A stretch of 64,000 nucleotides of DNA. It comes from Diphasiastrum complanatum (taxonomy: Eukaryota; Streptophyta; Lycopodiopsida; Lycopodiales; Lycopodiaceae). The stretch's first letter is position 1. Each line of letters starts with the position of its first letter. The notes below the pieces were generated by a model. That model was not told the DNA's origin, made no database searches, and worked only from the letters and a program-made list of their open reading frames with translations. Shown piece by piece: positions 24,801 to 32,713 of the stretch. Where the stretch lies: assembly GCA_029204225.1 (NCBI GenBank), contig CM055105.1, forward strand, positions 12,552,224-12,616,223, in the 5' to 3' direction. Both the position numbers and the translations under genes were made by a program.

Positions 24801-27800
24801 ATTGACATAAGGATATTGTATATTTTTGGGGTATTTCTGTAAAAGTTTAATCTTTTGCTCTCTATCATATTCTTTTTGATTTAGAGCTTAAGTTATGATC
24901 TGCTCTTCCTAACAGAAAAAGGCATTTTGATAAATTTCTTGTTTTCATGTTTTTAAAAATTCATGTTCATGTGATATTGATTTTATCAAGGCTATCAGTA
25001 AACTCAAAAGGTAAATCATTAAAATATAGTTCAGTAGCAGCTATCTAAGACTACAAGCTTTTCATACTAGCCATCGATAGTAGGAAGTTTATAAGATGGA
25101 AATTAGGCTACTTCTTTGTGTAAAATCATGATAGTGGTACTTTTAATCTAGATAAATTTCTGAAGTTTGGCTATGCTGTTACAAATGGAAAGATTATCAA
25201 ATATGCTATCACTTCAACTCAAAACTACATGTATATTATAGCTTCAATAATTTAGCAAGATAGTTTGGCGTTCAAGATAATTACTTTTGTTGATGCACTA
25301 TAGCAGGCTGTAGCTTTACAGTTTATTTTCCATGGGCATCGTTCTTTCTCTCTCTACAGCTTAGAAAGGTGGTTAGCTATTGAGAAAATAAAATTCAATC
25401 CAACAATTCTAAAGAAAAGAATGGTATCCATTAGAAAAATCAATAGAAAGAATTGAGCACTTCATGGAGCTTGAGCTTGCAAGAAACAAGAAAGGAAGCA
25501 TTGCCAAGTAGCATTTTGAGGTTTGTGTTAGTTACTATTTGTCAATTGTGCCAATTACCACCTTAGTGGAGATTAGATGTATACCTTCCTAGTCCATTTC
25601 ATTCTAGATTTTCAAGTGAATGATTAATAGGACATATTTGATTCTTGATTGGTTATCAAGCTCAATAAAAGCATGCTTATTGTATCAGGTTGATGTTCCT
25701 GTGAAGTATTTGTCCTTTTTCCTTGAAAATGATGCTGAACTTGCCAATATCAAGCAGGTATCACAATTTATCAACTCTTGTGAAGTCCCTCTTTGTCTCT
25801 CTCAACCCTTTTTCTTTTTGCCATAGATGTCATCAACTGTGCAATTTGGATCGATTTTACGAGGAAGCATAGTTTACATAGTTTGTCATCACACCTCTAG
25901 CTTGCTAGCTTGAAGAAGGATAGTTCAGCTTGGTGACATTGATATGACAAAACAACCGTTTCGATTTTAGTCTATCATATTTCAAGTAATACCTTAGATG
26001 CATTTAAAGTTACGTTTTTTCTTTGTTTATTTGTTATTGTTTGATCTTTGAAAGGCTTGAGTAATGGTTAGATGAGACTATAGTTGCAATTTGGTTGACT
26101 TGTTTGAAGGTCTCTTGTATAAGGGCTTGTGTGCATTTCAGTTACACTGAGAGCAAACATGTTTTTTCTTTTTCTATCACTTTAGGAATTTTCTATTTGA
26201 CTATCCTAACACGTACTTTAGTCAAATTTTCCTTATGAGCTTATAATATTTCTTTGTCACGTATACTCGGAACTGCACTGCAAATTAAAAAGACAACGTG
26301 ATTTAGTGGTACATATAGGCTACTCGAAGGGATCTTTGAGTTAGTTATGCCTAAGTGATAGCTTGGGGTTTTGGTCCAAAAGGCATCACTAGAAATCAAT
26401 AGAACCCTGAGTTTTCAAGGCAGTCTTGTGAATATGCTCTTTATGAATTCTAACCTGATGGTACCCACTCTTCAGGTCTATCTTACGAAACACAATAGAA
26501 CCATATAAAGCATCTAATAAGTCATCTAAATGTGGCACAAGATACCGAAATAGGATTTTGCTCAAGCCTCGATAGTCCAAACACATACACCAAGACCCAT
26601 CCTTCTTCTTGACAAAAATGATTTGTGACGCAAAAGAAAAATAGTTAGGCCTTATCTTGTGGCTAACTAATCCTCTGTAATCTTTCAAACCGTCTCTTCT
26701 TCTTCCAAATCCATTTTGTAGGGTGGTCTTTTAGCAAGACTAAACTAAATTTGATAATCAACTCAATCTTATGTTCCACATGCCTATTAGGAGGTAAAAC
26801 AAACGATAAATAATCAATAGACACCTATGCAAACTCTCTCCTAATTTTTAAATCCAAATTAATTGTAGTAGTAGTTTGCATATGCCACGTGCTACTATGG
26901 CTAGCACTAGTAGACATATCAAGCAAATAACAAAGATACATGTACTGACAATGGATTTGAGGCAATTGCATAGCAAAACTAGTGGTTCAGGCTCACCGGG
27001 TATGGAACGAAGCCTACTGTCATATTGAAACTTGTGGGGCCTTCACATCATGTTCCAACAAGTGCCTAGGACAACACTAATTTGCACTTAATGAGTAATC
27101 TCAAAAAATTTGCTTCTGACTAGGAATAGTTGAAAGAATACACAAAACCCTTCTATTCCACAAATTTGTGCCCTTTCTATCAACCATCTCAAATGCATAC
27201 TAGTATTGGGATGTTTGGTTGCTCACATTTACCTTCTTGACCAAAGTTGAGTCTACATTATTATGTGAAGAACAAGTGTCAAAAGGATCCATACATCTCT
27301 ATCACACAACCGTCCTTGCATAAAAGTCAAAAGAATTGTCAGGAACTTGATACTCTTGTAGCCCAATGTTGATATTGTATTTGTACGTTGTGTTTGCTCC
27401 TTCCTCACAAAAAGATATGAGGCCCTCCACAAGTGGAACACTTTGCAATAATGTAAGAACCATGGTAGGTATGCCTATTCGTACTTATGTGCATATTTTT
27501 GTGTTTAACAAGAGCTTTGCTTCAAATTGTCCACCATTACCTTGTTCTATCCTCTTTGTTTGTAGGCACCGAGTTTCATTGAAACCTTTTTATGAATGCC
27601 TCCATCACCATTGTTATTTTTTTTCAATTTCATCCACCACCGTTGTGCCCACTCTTGTAAACAATATGTACTCTTGACAATTTTTTGCTTGATCCTCTGT
27701 AATATAGCACATTTGAAAGGCCCTCTTCCACATAATGCAACCGACTTTCAACTGCATCAATGTTCCTTACAGGTACTGCCTAGATATACCAAGGTAGCTA

Positions 27801-30800
27801 AACTATATAAATATAGGTAGTTTTTCCTTCTTTCCTTTGGCTTGGTTCACTAAAACTGGCTTCATAACTGTCAATGCAATATTGCTAATCTTTTCTTGTG
27901 AGATGCTGAATCTATTGTATTTTAGTCCAAACTCTACTTAAGCTTTCCACACCTTCGGTGAATCTCCATCTAATTTTTGTGATTCATACTAGATGTGCCC
28001 GTAGCATCCATATTTTGTAGAATCTGAGTCTTGAGTGTACCAATCTGTCATAGGTCATAAATTCCAAAAAAGCTTTCTACAAAAATAAATACAATTAACA
28101 CGAAGAATCATAATGGTTCCATTTACGACCCAATCGTAGATGCATGCAAGGCACATTCATGACTGCATGCATCGCCCCCCAAGTTACATCATGCAAAAAG
28201 AAGGTGAGGACACTAACATGCAATAGCAATCAAGATAGTCGACAAGCGAGATACAGTTCCACCATCCATGGAGCCGTTCCCATTACAAGATCTGGCTGTT
28301 GCCAAGCTTATGACTAACTTTTAAAAACAGTACATTCTTGAACTAGGAAGTTTATTGTTTCCCAATGAGTCGATTCCTAACATGGCGCATCCCATGAAAA
28401 GGAATCCCCTCTGTTGCCAAGCTTATGACTCTAACTCCCTAACACATCACATTTGTGAACTGAGCACCTGTGGCCATTAGATCTCAAGTTGTGTCCATTT
28501 AAACCGCATGAGTAAAATCATGGAATCAAGCATCAACATATGCTCTGCCTACATCACAAGATCGGCATGCATTGCTAATAGACAACAAGGATGGATAGAA
28601 ATATAAAAGCAGAAGGTTGTGGTGGCACAGTACATTCGGCAACCCAAAAAACTAGGTCTGTTGGATCATCATTTTCCACATCCACATGCAAGAACATCTA
28701 GCATGGAGAGGAAGAGAATCTTCTTGCTACAGTTCTTACAATCCTACGACATACAACTAGCAACTAAAACTCATAAATAATGGATGGAAAAAAGCAAGAT
28801 AACACATGAGGCTTACCACCTGCAACCTTTTACTAGCAAGCGCTAAGCCTCCACCTTGCCGATGCGAAGCTGGAATGGAGATGGGAGTATCTCCACCAAC
28901 AAATCACATAAGATCGGGGATTTTTGTGTTCCAATGCACCCTTCTCCAACATGCCCCAATTTGGAAGAACAACATGCACAAAGTCCTTCAGATGGCTAAT
29001 TGTGTAAAATTGCTTTCTCAGACATATCTTCGTCTACCATATGTGGCATGCAAAGACATCATAAAAAAACTTTCAAACTCTTCTTTCCAGTGTGCTATGG
29101 CTTACTCTGATCCAACGACCACACTTTAAAAAAAAGTAAGATTTTTTGGTACTGGCCTCTCCCAGATGGTTTGTTATGTGTCCAAGGTACTCTTATCGTT
29201 TCTTTGGAATATTCACAATTAGACATCTTGGAAAACAAGATAGGTTGTCTAAGTTTCTCAACGCTATCTTGAGATGAATCAAAGCGTCTTTCTATGTTTC
29301 AAAATACATGAGAATGTCACTCACCCTCAATTGCATCCCTCCCCAACCCTTTTGCCTAAAAACACAGATTAATGTGTCCTCCTCCCACTTTCATCTACAT
29401 TTATAGTTAAGGGGGAGGAATGGACTAGGGAAGACATTATGGGATAAGTGAACCCAATCTAATTGGAGAGGTGCGCCCTACTTCCCTAGCCCCTACCATG
29501 TCGTTATTTTCAGCAAACATGCCATGGTTTGTGAACTTGCACAAAGTTGTTCAGCTACCATCATATTGGTTGTAAAAGCTAGTTATCAAAGCGATAAATC
29601 TTGAACATTTAAAACACCTACAAAAATCATAGAAAAGCAAATGAAAAAAGTGATCCAGATGTGCTAAATAATAGGGAGATAAAGCCAAGTTCTTATCAAG
29701 CATAGACAACCGTACACTACAACCACACAATCTACATCCCCAAGTAGCCAAAAACATGCATCTTATCAAAGTTTTGAAATGATTTCATGCATGCTAAAGA
29801 ATAAGGTGATACTAAAGAATGGAAACAACATTTGAATTCAAGAAAATTGCCAACATGAGCATGAACTTCATTCTAACGCAATTCTCCTCGCGACTCATAA
29901 GCTGATCAACATGGAATATGCAGAGCTCTTCATGCTACAATACAGCTTTCAATATTGTAACTTCAAATGGGTGTTGCAACTTATTAATACCCTCAAGGCT
30001 CAAACATAGCCTTATACTCGTGTATTTTGTCTATGTGTGAATTTGTCACATGCTTCATCCCTATCCCATTGTAGAATGTAGAAATGTAAATATTAGACGT
30101 AAATATAGGCGAAGATCAATAAAGTAAATTCTTTTTCCTCTTGTTGTGTTCCAGCATTGTTTAATATCAGAGCAATTCTAATCTAGAACAAGACAAGGTT
30201 TTAGGTGACACATGAAAATTTTGGAGAAAGAAAGCACTAGCTTTCAAGATAATAGCCTGTTTTTCAAGGAAAGAAACTTTTTTGGAATTTTTAGAGATTG
30301 AAGTGCATCACAAAAAGGCTGATCTTAGCAAGGAAAATATACCAGGAGGCTGAAGAGAAAGCTGAAGGGCAAGTCTATCATGACTGAAAAGTCTTTGTTT
30401 ATGTTTGGTTGTATGAATAACTTCTAGGAATATGGTGCTGGAAGAATGCTCACTGGAGAAGTCAAGAAGCGGCTTATTGACGTTTTGTCTTCTATGGTTG
30501 AGCGGCATCGCAAAGCTCGTGCAGCAGTGACTGAGGAGGTACACCTAAACCATAACAAACTGGCATGTATAACCAACTTTTGTCATGTTTCTTGTCTAGA
30601 GCCCGAAGCTCCTTAATGATAGATAATGCTTCTTGGTACTATCAACGCGTGGGATTACAGAGAATTGAACCTAGGTGGGCAATAATGATAGATAAATTGA
30701 GGGTTCGATTCTTATTATTTGAGAATTTTCATTTATCATCAGCCTGATTCGAACTCAGAAGAAGTTGAATCGATTTGAATATCCTTATAGTGAATCGCTT

Positions 30801-32713
30801 TGGAAATGTGGTTTTTCACGAGTCAAATATGTATATAAGCTGCCATATCTATATACGAAATGTCCTACATGCTGACAGCCACCATAGCTGCTTATTCACC
30901 TAGGAAATATTGTGCCATATGGATATTCTTTAAGAACAGTGGCCAAAGTTTGCTCAAAAGCATGTGCCTGTGGACAACAACCAATGATGGTATGTTTCTT
31001 TGCAAAGTAAGACGAAAATCAATCTCAAATACTTGCAAACCTGTAAGACAATAAGCAAGTACGACAAATAAAAATTCTGAGGAGAGAACTTAGGAGTTCA
31101 GCAAAGCAACCTCAAATGTTTGTGCATAATGTAGGTAATGGGCAAACCACGAATATGCCCACCAACCTTCCAAACATGTAAAATCACCATGAAGAAGTTT
31201 TGGAATCAAGTAGTTGTGTTTAGAAACACATATCGACTTGAAAGAGAGTACAAATTTTGTAATAGCAAGCTCCAGAATGTAGTATTTGCCATCTGAATCT
31301 TTCTCTAACAAATTGCAGCAAGTTCCCTAGTAGGAAAAATTATTTTTTCCAAACAAATTGATCTAGTCTGAAGTTCTAAGCACCAAACTACTATTTCAAT
31401 GAAGCAAGTGAACTTCAAGCAAATAGTGGGTGAATATTTCAGCAAGCAAATGGATACCAAGCCTAAAGAGAATGGGACCTTGTGCTACCTCGAACAGTAG
31501 GAAATCAGCTGGTGTATACAAACCTTGTGAAACTTCTGCCAAATGAAAGAGAGGGCACACTTGCAAACCCTGAAAGGTGGGATTGTTATCTCTTTGCCTT
31601 GTAGTACTTGATTAGAAAAGGGATTCTTGTGCACACTGCTGTAGAAACCAAATTAATCAATCAGATTATTGAAAAGTACTTGCCGACACATGAAAAAGAT
31701 GATATGCCAAAATCTCCATAAAACTTGGATCTTCGATATCTCAGCCTCTAGTACCCGATTTTGAAGCTGTAAAGAGCATTATGAGTGCACCACCATGTAA
31801 GAACAATGATGTAAAAAGCTCCAAAAAAGTGAAAAGAAAAGTAAAAAGCAGATCAAGCCTCGGGTACTTATGAGAGGTGGAAACCAGAAAGTGAACATTT
31901 AAGCATTCGATTGGTAAAAATTAGAAGTTTTAAAATATGAAAGAAATCGGAACTTCAGAAACTCAACTTCTACATACCCAAATCAAGATCAGTAAAGTGC
32001 ATAACAGGCACCTCATTGAACAAATGACTGATGTAAAAATCTTCACAGAAGTCTTCAAAAAGTGCAAAGGTGGCTTACCTCAACAACTAAGTGAAAGTTG
32101 ATTCTCTAGGTCTCTACCCTTCCAGTACTCAGAGTGAGTTCTTCTTTACTTTTTTCCATCGCCTTGCAGCACGGAATTCACAAATGAAAAAATAAACAAA
32201 AATATGACCATTGTAGAGAAAACCAGAGCCAAGAAATTGCAGTTTTCTCATGTAACCCAAAAACTGAAGTGAAATGATCCAATTACCATACAAAAATGAG
32301 GATCTAAACTTTGTAGAACATAGATCCCAACTCCTCTATGGCAAAAAATTTTCTGATACAAGTTGTCCACAAAACAGCACATTATGTATGATGTGACAAA
32401 TATGGACAGCCAATTTAAGGATCTTCTAGCGATCTATCATATAGCTCTCTTGATTAGGAATAGTTTGGTATTGTAAAAGGGAGACTCATCTTTGTTAATA
32501 TTCTTAGTATTGGTGTGGCTAAGTAGATGAGGCAGGTTGTCTTTTCACAGTTTTTGTATTTTGGAATGTAAGCATTCCACATCACTTGAGGTTTGCTTGA
32601 AATTGAGCTCTCTATGTAGTATGAAAAGATGTCTAACGAGTCCATATATATGTGATTCTTTGCAGATGGTGGATGCATTTATGGCAATAAGGCCTCTAAA
32701 TATTTTGGGTTGA
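812..32713 (+). CDS. WARS: Tryptophanyl-tRNA synthetase, cytosolic (3' half, 9 exons)
   Basis: This enzyme charges tRNA-Trp with tryptophan at the expense of ATP (class I aminoacyl-tRNA synthetase, Rossmann-fold type) in the cytosol. Joined exons are 812-863, 1024-1089, 2313-2399, 2528-2620, 2835-2915, 5826-5897, 25689-25757, 30428-30538 and 32666-32713, giving about 225 residues; the eukaryotic family is near 400. Visible family hallmarks in order are [46 protein letters not shown], the KMSAS loop (the eukaryotic form of KMSKS), [20 protein letters not shown] and RAAVTEEMVDAFMA.RPL. All introns are GT..AG and, after the first exon, all junctions are phase 0. No stop or frameshift occurs in any exon, so the gene looks alive despite about 29 kb of intron. 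The C-terminus ends NILG, which differs from the NMF-type ending I recall in seed plants. The start codon and N-terminal half are outside the window. Confidence 0.95.
1024..1089 (+). CDS. WARS: TrpRS exon b ([20 protein letters not shown])
   Basis: A 66-nt, phase 0 exon of 22 codons. It encodes the [15 protein letters not shown] block that is highly conserved in eukaryotic TrpRS. Borders are ttccag and gtgact. It follows exon a by a short 160-bp intron. Confidence 0.95.
1222..1302. repeat. Cluster of short hairpins built on CCACGGTTCC
   Basis: 1224-1246 reads CCCACGGTT-cccag-AACCGTGGG, a perfect 9-bp stem. It is followed by GGGAACCGTGG and an imperfect pair CCACGGTTCC/GGTACGGTTCC. Related words appear beside the hAT remnant (about 21955-22016 and 24715-24750), so these may be termini or subterminal repeats of one DNA-transposon family. 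That link is inference. Confidence 0.55.
1342..1560. repeat. Minisatellite of 9-mer CAGATTTGA and variants
   Basis: The core unit cagatttga/cagatttca recurs in near-perfect tandem, with a higher-order unit (acatgatgtacagatgattt) present near 1420 and 1506. Spacers are not unique and the unit is only 9 bases, so it is not a CRISPR array. It sits inside a TrpRS intron. Confidence 0.85.
2313..2399 (+). CDS. WARS: TrpRS exon c ([22 protein letters not shown])
   Basis: An 87-nt, phase 0 exon of 29 codons. It encodes the AAPSFP..FP block and [10 protein letters not shown], part of the active-site core known from eukaryotic TrpRS. Borders are aaacag and gtaaac. Confidence 0.95.
2528..2620 (+). CDS. 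WARS: TrpRS exon d ([16 protein letters not shown]..)
   Basis: A 93-nt exon of 31 codons. [20 protein letters not shown] and the following ALIES.FFPALQ are diagnostic for eukaryotic and archaeal-type TrpRS. Borders are gaacag and gtataa; the intron before it is 128 bp. Confidence 0.97.
2835..2915 (+). CDS. WARS: TrpRS exon e with the KMSAS catalytic loop
   Basis: An 81-nt exon of 27 codons carrying [24 protein letters not shown] is the class I signature loop in its TrpRS form and contributes to ATP binding. Borders are ttttag and gtctct. The next exon is 2.9 kb away. Confidence 0.97.
3545..3697 (+). repeat. Direct duplication with about 50-bp copies
   Basis: CCTTTCCTAATAAGTGTTGA begins at 3545 and at 3644. 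In both copies it is followed, after a short variable piece, by CCGATTCATGCTT and a GATAACC/GGTAACC ending. The copies are offset by about 100 bp. Purpose unknown; it lies in an intron. Confidence 0.75.
4390..4815 (+). pseudogene. Ty3/gypsy reverse transcriptase fragment
   Basis: One frame reads [16 protein letters not shown], the YxDD catalytic box of retrotransposon reverse transcriptase. Further on, [17 protein letters not shown] and the following [13 protein letters not shown] match the start of the RNase H/connection region. Several frameshifts separate the two. The sequence between the RT box and RNase H is shortened, so this is a dead scrap inside TrpRS intron 5. Confidence 0.8.
5826..5897 (+). 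CDS. WARS: TrpRS exon f ([19 protein letters not shown])
   Basis: A 72-nt exon of 24 codons matching the family segment KxAFSGGxxTxExHRxxGANLE. Borders are tttcag and gttggt. The following intron is about 19.8 kb. Confidence 0.96.
6230..7570 (-). pseudogene. Ty1/copia integrase and RT remnant
   Basis: Read on the minus strand, about 7440-7300 gives a copia integrase end ([19 protein letters not shown], including the catalytic Glu of the DDE triad). It is followed by a decayed linker to about 6900. 6558-6268 matches the start of copia reverse transcriptase ([20 protein letters not shown] and [14 protein letters not shown]). Stops and frameshifts are frequent. The rest of RT, RNase H, gag and both LTRs were not found. 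7570-7780 holds no clear feature. Confidence 0.8.
7780..10089 (+). mobile_element. LINE (non-LTR retrotransposon) remnant, truncated at both ends
   Basis: From about 7860 one frame gives PPWFDAECR, a typical linker after the LINE endonuclease, then [20 protein letters not shown] and [16 protein letters not shown]. Reverse transcriptase follows: [20 protein letters not shown] (8398), [17 protein letters not shown] (8605), [16 protein letters not shown] (8794) and the catalytic [12 protein letters not shown] (8907-8942). A C-terminal zinc-binding-like segment, [19 protein letters not shown], lies at 9880-9950. Stops and frameshifts break it in several places. No endonuclease catalytic region and no poly(A) tail were seen. 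The 3' end is abruptly joined to gypsy A at about 10090. Confidence 0.88.
9838..10737 (+). CDS. Fused open frame: LINE C-terminus + gypsy A zinc knuckle and protease
   Basis: An uninterrupted frame of about 299 codons crosses the LINE-gypsy junction. Residues about 1-84 are the LINE tail (C..C..H..C pattern near residues 19-42). The remainder is gypsy A: zinc knuckle [11 protein letters not shown] (residues about 87-97), a lysine-rich stretch, then aspartic protease with [12 protein letters not shown] (about 176-187; the usual DSG/DTG is DDG here) and [13 protein letters not shown]. The fusion is likely accidental. There is no sign that it is expressed, and the upstream ATG at 9838 is not evidently a real start. 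Confidence 0.7.
   Translation: MAIETGRFHGTPREEPLCQLCSLSMVESEEHFLFICPVYYKIRGRYHCLFCQSPVTLRSLFSYEDPRCVALMIREMSLLRSKPSSLCMGKGHIVRQCPKGPFTKKDKKDKKQVHLVQTVCFPSDSAASEIKVYHEDHEHCCQLTSAMLARPLSFGPHDLVRMHGKVGNQSVRVMVDDGATHNFINYTLVKKLKLPEVPSQHRYIVSLAKGEDKKIWETMVSNLNLRIQGYQDEINFQIMHLDRTDIVLGRDWLYSLGPSLHRNYQENTSAFSIKVERSSCMGSMMFPTVLWSAVQSSVS
10738..13807 (+). pseudogene. Gypsy A pol: RT, RNase H, integrase, chromodomain
   Basis: Polyprotein of a Ty3/gypsy chromovirus. RT starts at about 10860 ([19 protein letters not shown]) and has the catalytic box [12 protein letters not shown] (11389-11424). RNase H follows ([14 protein letters not shown] at 11839; [18 protein letters not shown] near 12000). Integrase has the HHCC zinc region ([12 protein letters not shown].. 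then [12 protein letters not shown]), D in SMDFIVGL, D in [11 protein letters not shown] and E in DGQTERVNQ, so the DDE triad is present. The C-terminus ([17 protein letters not shown], about 13700-13742) resembles a chromodomain. Frameshifts occur near 10970, 11270, 11345 and 12830 (a run of A before MAHFIPT). It is well preserved but not translatable as one protein. Confidence 0.92.
13808..13818 (+). other. Gypsy A polypurine tract
   Basis: GGGGGAGGGAG lies between the pol stop codon (13805-13807) and the LTR. It is the expected plus-strand primer site for reverse transcription. Confidence 0.85.
13819..14176 (+). repeat. Gypsy A 3' LTR (about 358 bp)
   Basis: It starts TGTTACGAGCTCGTAACC directly after the polypurine tract and ends in ..attaca before homology to element C's gag begins. 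GTTACGAGCTCGTAAC (13820-13835) is a perfect 16-bp palindrome. A TATA-like tctatatc occurs near 14103. No matching 5' LTR exists: gypsy A is truncated on its left by the LINE junction. The 3' end is placed by where similarity between gypsies B and C starts, so it may be off by a few bases. Confidence 0.75.
14177..15285 (+). pseudogene. Gypsy B gag (5'-truncated, one in-frame stop)
   Basis: The capsid-like gag of a second gypsy family. Near-identity to element C begins at CATCACCACCACCCAGCC (14177 here, 20223 there), so B has lost its 5' LTR, leader and true start. Visible parts are [17 protein letters not shown] (coiled-coil-like), the retrotransposon gag domain ([15 protein letters not shown].. 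[11 protein letters not shown]..) and a knuckle [13 protein letters not shown] near 15149. A TAG at 14674 interrupts the frame (FRA-stop-FIPPHEH); C has a sense codon there. The frame ends in acidic residues at 15285. Confidence 0.88.
15286..15640 (+). other. Gypsy B deletion scar where protease should be
   Basis: Only about 350 bp separate the gag stop from the start of RT. No aspartic protease signature (D-S/T-G with ILG) is present in any frame. This suggests an internal deletion removed protease and the RT N-terminus. The first 55 bp match the same position of element C. Confidence 0.65.
15641..18444 (+). pseudogene. Gypsy B pol: RT, RNase H, integrase, decayed chromodomain
   Basis: RT begins [19 protein letters not shown]. 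The catalytic box reads [12 protein letters not shown] (about 16153-16188), where family members have xxDD, so the second catalytic Asp is Asn. RNase H has [16 protein letters not shown] and [10 protein letters not shown]. Integrase has [13 protein letters not shown], the C..C pair in [36 protein letters not shown] and [13 protein letters not shown]. Stops or shifts occur near 16270, 16392, 16515, 16893, 17283 and 17637. The chromodomain tail (RILDRRE onward, 18304-18440) is out of frame. The element is dead by sequence and belongs to the chromoviruses. Confidence 0.9.
18445..18461 (+). other. Gypsy B polypurine tract
   Basis: The purine-rich gccagaggagggaaggat block sits immediately before the LTR start TGTTAGAG at 18462, as expected for the plus-strand primer. 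Confidence 0.75.
18462..18889 (+). repeat. LTR 1 (3' LTR of gypsy B, about 428 bp)
   Basis: It starts TGTTAGAGTCC after the polypurine tract and ends CTTGTGACA. Its first bases form a hairpin, TAGAGTC-cagttac-GACTCTA. It lacks about 50 bp near its start that LTR 2 has (after TATCATGACC), and is otherwise very close to LTR 2. Confidence 0.88.
18894..19368 (+). repeat. LTR 2 (5' LTR of gypsy C, about 475 bp)
   Basis: It starts TGTTAGAG only four bases (atat) after LTR 1 ends, and ends TTGTGACA at 19368 before a tRNA-type primer site. Compared with LTR 1 it has an extra segment (ctcgccacagccggttgc.., 18925-18980) and scattered substitutions. The direct LTR-LTR abutment is unusual. Confidence 0.88.
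19371..19383 (+). other. Gypsy C primer binding site (initiator tRNA-Met type)
   Basis: TGGTATCAGAGCC begins two bases after LTR 2. It is the standard complement of the 3' end of plant initiator tRNA-Met, and fixes the element's orientation as +. Confidence 0.9.
19384..20174 (+). other. Gypsy C untranslated leader
   Basis: About 790 bp between the primer site and gag. It carries a duplicated CGTTCTAGAGAGAGA word (19384-19420). No protein similarity is recognised; open frames here look like chance. Confidence 0.65.
20175..21303 (+). pseudogene. Gypsy C gag (retains the true start; several stops)
   Basis: The likely native start is the ATG at 20175 ([20 protein letters not shown]), which is missing from element B. 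The rest parallels [37 protein letters not shown], and a knuckle with [13 protein letters not shown] near 21171. Stops occur near 20269, 20339, 20501 and 21027; at the position of B's TAG (14674) C keeps Gln. A nine-base deletion near 20930 (EEA..ALNFEG) distinguishes it. Homology to B stops at 21358, where a TIR element begins, so pol is absent. Confidence 0.88.
21361..21914. mobile_element. Non-coding TIR element, about 550 bp, TIRs about 65 bp
   Basis: The left end (21363-21427, GTGGGCAATATGGGTATC..) reappears inverted at 21846-21912 with few mismatches; both contain AGAGCAGTGCATTTATGCAGG. The interior has a GC-rich repeat block and no transposase. No target duplication is obvious at the edges. 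It interrupts element C at its left border. It could be a MITE or a deleted DNA transposon; whether it belongs to the neighbouring hAT is unknown. Confidence 0.75.
21535..21652. repeat. GC-rich foldback repeat, about 3 units
   Basis: Three successive units follow the plan GGGGGCT-(ctg/atc/acc)-GCC(C/T)CCC plus an AACCC or GGACCC tail (near 21553, 21587, 21620). Each unit is a small hairpin. Local GC is far above the surrounding AT-rich intron. Confidence 0.75.
21930..24320 (+). pseudogene. hAT-family transposase remnant with intron-like gaps
   Basis: Pieces in order: [20 protein letters not shown] and [14 protein letters not shown] (22075-22240); [20 protein letters not shown] onward (22540-22746), a DUF659-type block; [15 protein letters not shown] and [17 protein letters not shown] (22897-23040), the conserved TDNAxN and CAAHxLxL motifs; ASPFWDDA through the region near 23800; and the C-terminal dimerisation block [21 protein letters not shown] (24101-24163). 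A GT..AG gap (22747-22896) looks like a real transposase intron. Frameshifts and stops are present near 23380 and 24010, so no intact transposase remains. Hairpin words at 21945-22018 and 24715-24750 may be its ends. Confidence 0.88.
24321..25688 (+). other. Rest of TrpRS intron 6
   Basis: AT-rich sequence without a recognisable gene or mobile element. The one structured spot is the imperfect palindrome 24715-24750 (GGGAACATATTGTACC / GGTACGTTCCC), which may mark the right end of the hAT remnant. Confidence 0.55.
25689..25757 (+). CDS. WARS: TrpRS exon g ([18 protein letters not shown])
   Basis: A 69-nt, phase 0 exon of 23 codons, matching the family segment VxVxxKYLxFFLExDxELxxIK. Borders are atcag and gtatca. 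It is preceded by the 19.8-kb intron, yet the reading frame is exactly maintained. Confidence 0.96.
25758..30427 (+). other. TrpRS intron 7 (4.7 kb)
   Basis: It contains a decayed gypsy (26380-27480, -). A 20-base word (ctgttgccaagcttatgact) occurs at about 28297 and 28412. At about 30160 a degenerate TTAATATCAGAGCAA resembles an LTR/primer-site border. 25758-26380, 27480-28290, 28440-30150 and 30180-30427 show nothing I can name. Confidence 0.6.
26380..27480 (-). pseudogene. Decayed Ty3/gypsy protease-RT fragment
   Basis: Read on the minus strand, 26660-26400 gives [20 protein letters not shown], then [20 protein letters not shown] and GYHQVRI, the fingers/palm start of gypsy RT. Upstream, 27290-27220 holds a protease-like [15 protein letters not shown]. 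Many stops and shifts separate them. There is no RT active-site box, RNase H or integrase, and no LTRs were identified. Confidence 0.8.
30428..30538 (+). CDS. WARS: TrpRS exon h ([23 protein letters not shown])
   Basis: A 111-nt exon of 37 codons. [12 protein letters not shown] and [13 protein letters not shown] are hallmark segments of the C-terminal helical domain of eukaryotic TrpRS. Borders are ttctag and gtacac. Confidence 0.97.
30539..32665 (+). other. TrpRS intron 8 (2.1 kb)
   Basis: An AT-rich intron without recognised coding or mobile sequence. A pair of tRNA B-box-like words lies near 30650-30712 but does not form a tRNA. Confidence 0.6.
32666..32713 (+). CDS. WARS: TrpRS last exon and stop codon
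   Basis: A 48-nt exon encoding [15 protein letters not shown] and a TGA stop at 32711-32713. MVDAFMA.RPL is the family C-terminus. The acceptor is ttgcag. Confidence 0.95.
   Translation: MVDAFMAIRPLNILG

Larger units (their letters stand above)
5898..25688 (+). other. TrpRS intron 6, about 19.8 kb, transposon-filled
   Basis: The intron runs from donor gttggt (5898) to acceptor atcag (25688). Inside lie a copia remnant (-), a LINE (+), gypsy A, B and C (+), a TIR element and a hAT remnant (+). Most large insertions share the gene's direction, including three LTRs that could carry poly(A) signals. The stretch 5898-6230 shows nothing recognisable. Confidence 0.9.

Noticed and set aside
28297-28432. 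Repeated 20-base word in intron 7
   Set aside because: Two copies only, with unrelated flanks; too little to define an element.
30150-30185. LTR/primer-site border (TTAATATCAGAGCAA)
   Set aside because: It resembles TGGTATCAGAGC with two changes, but no LTR pair or internal coding sequence lies next to it.
30640-30715. tRNA or SINE promoter (B-box-like GGTTCGATTC and, inverted, GGTTCAATTC)
   Set aside because: No cloverleaf, anticodon stem or properly spaced A box could be built; B-box-like words alone are common.
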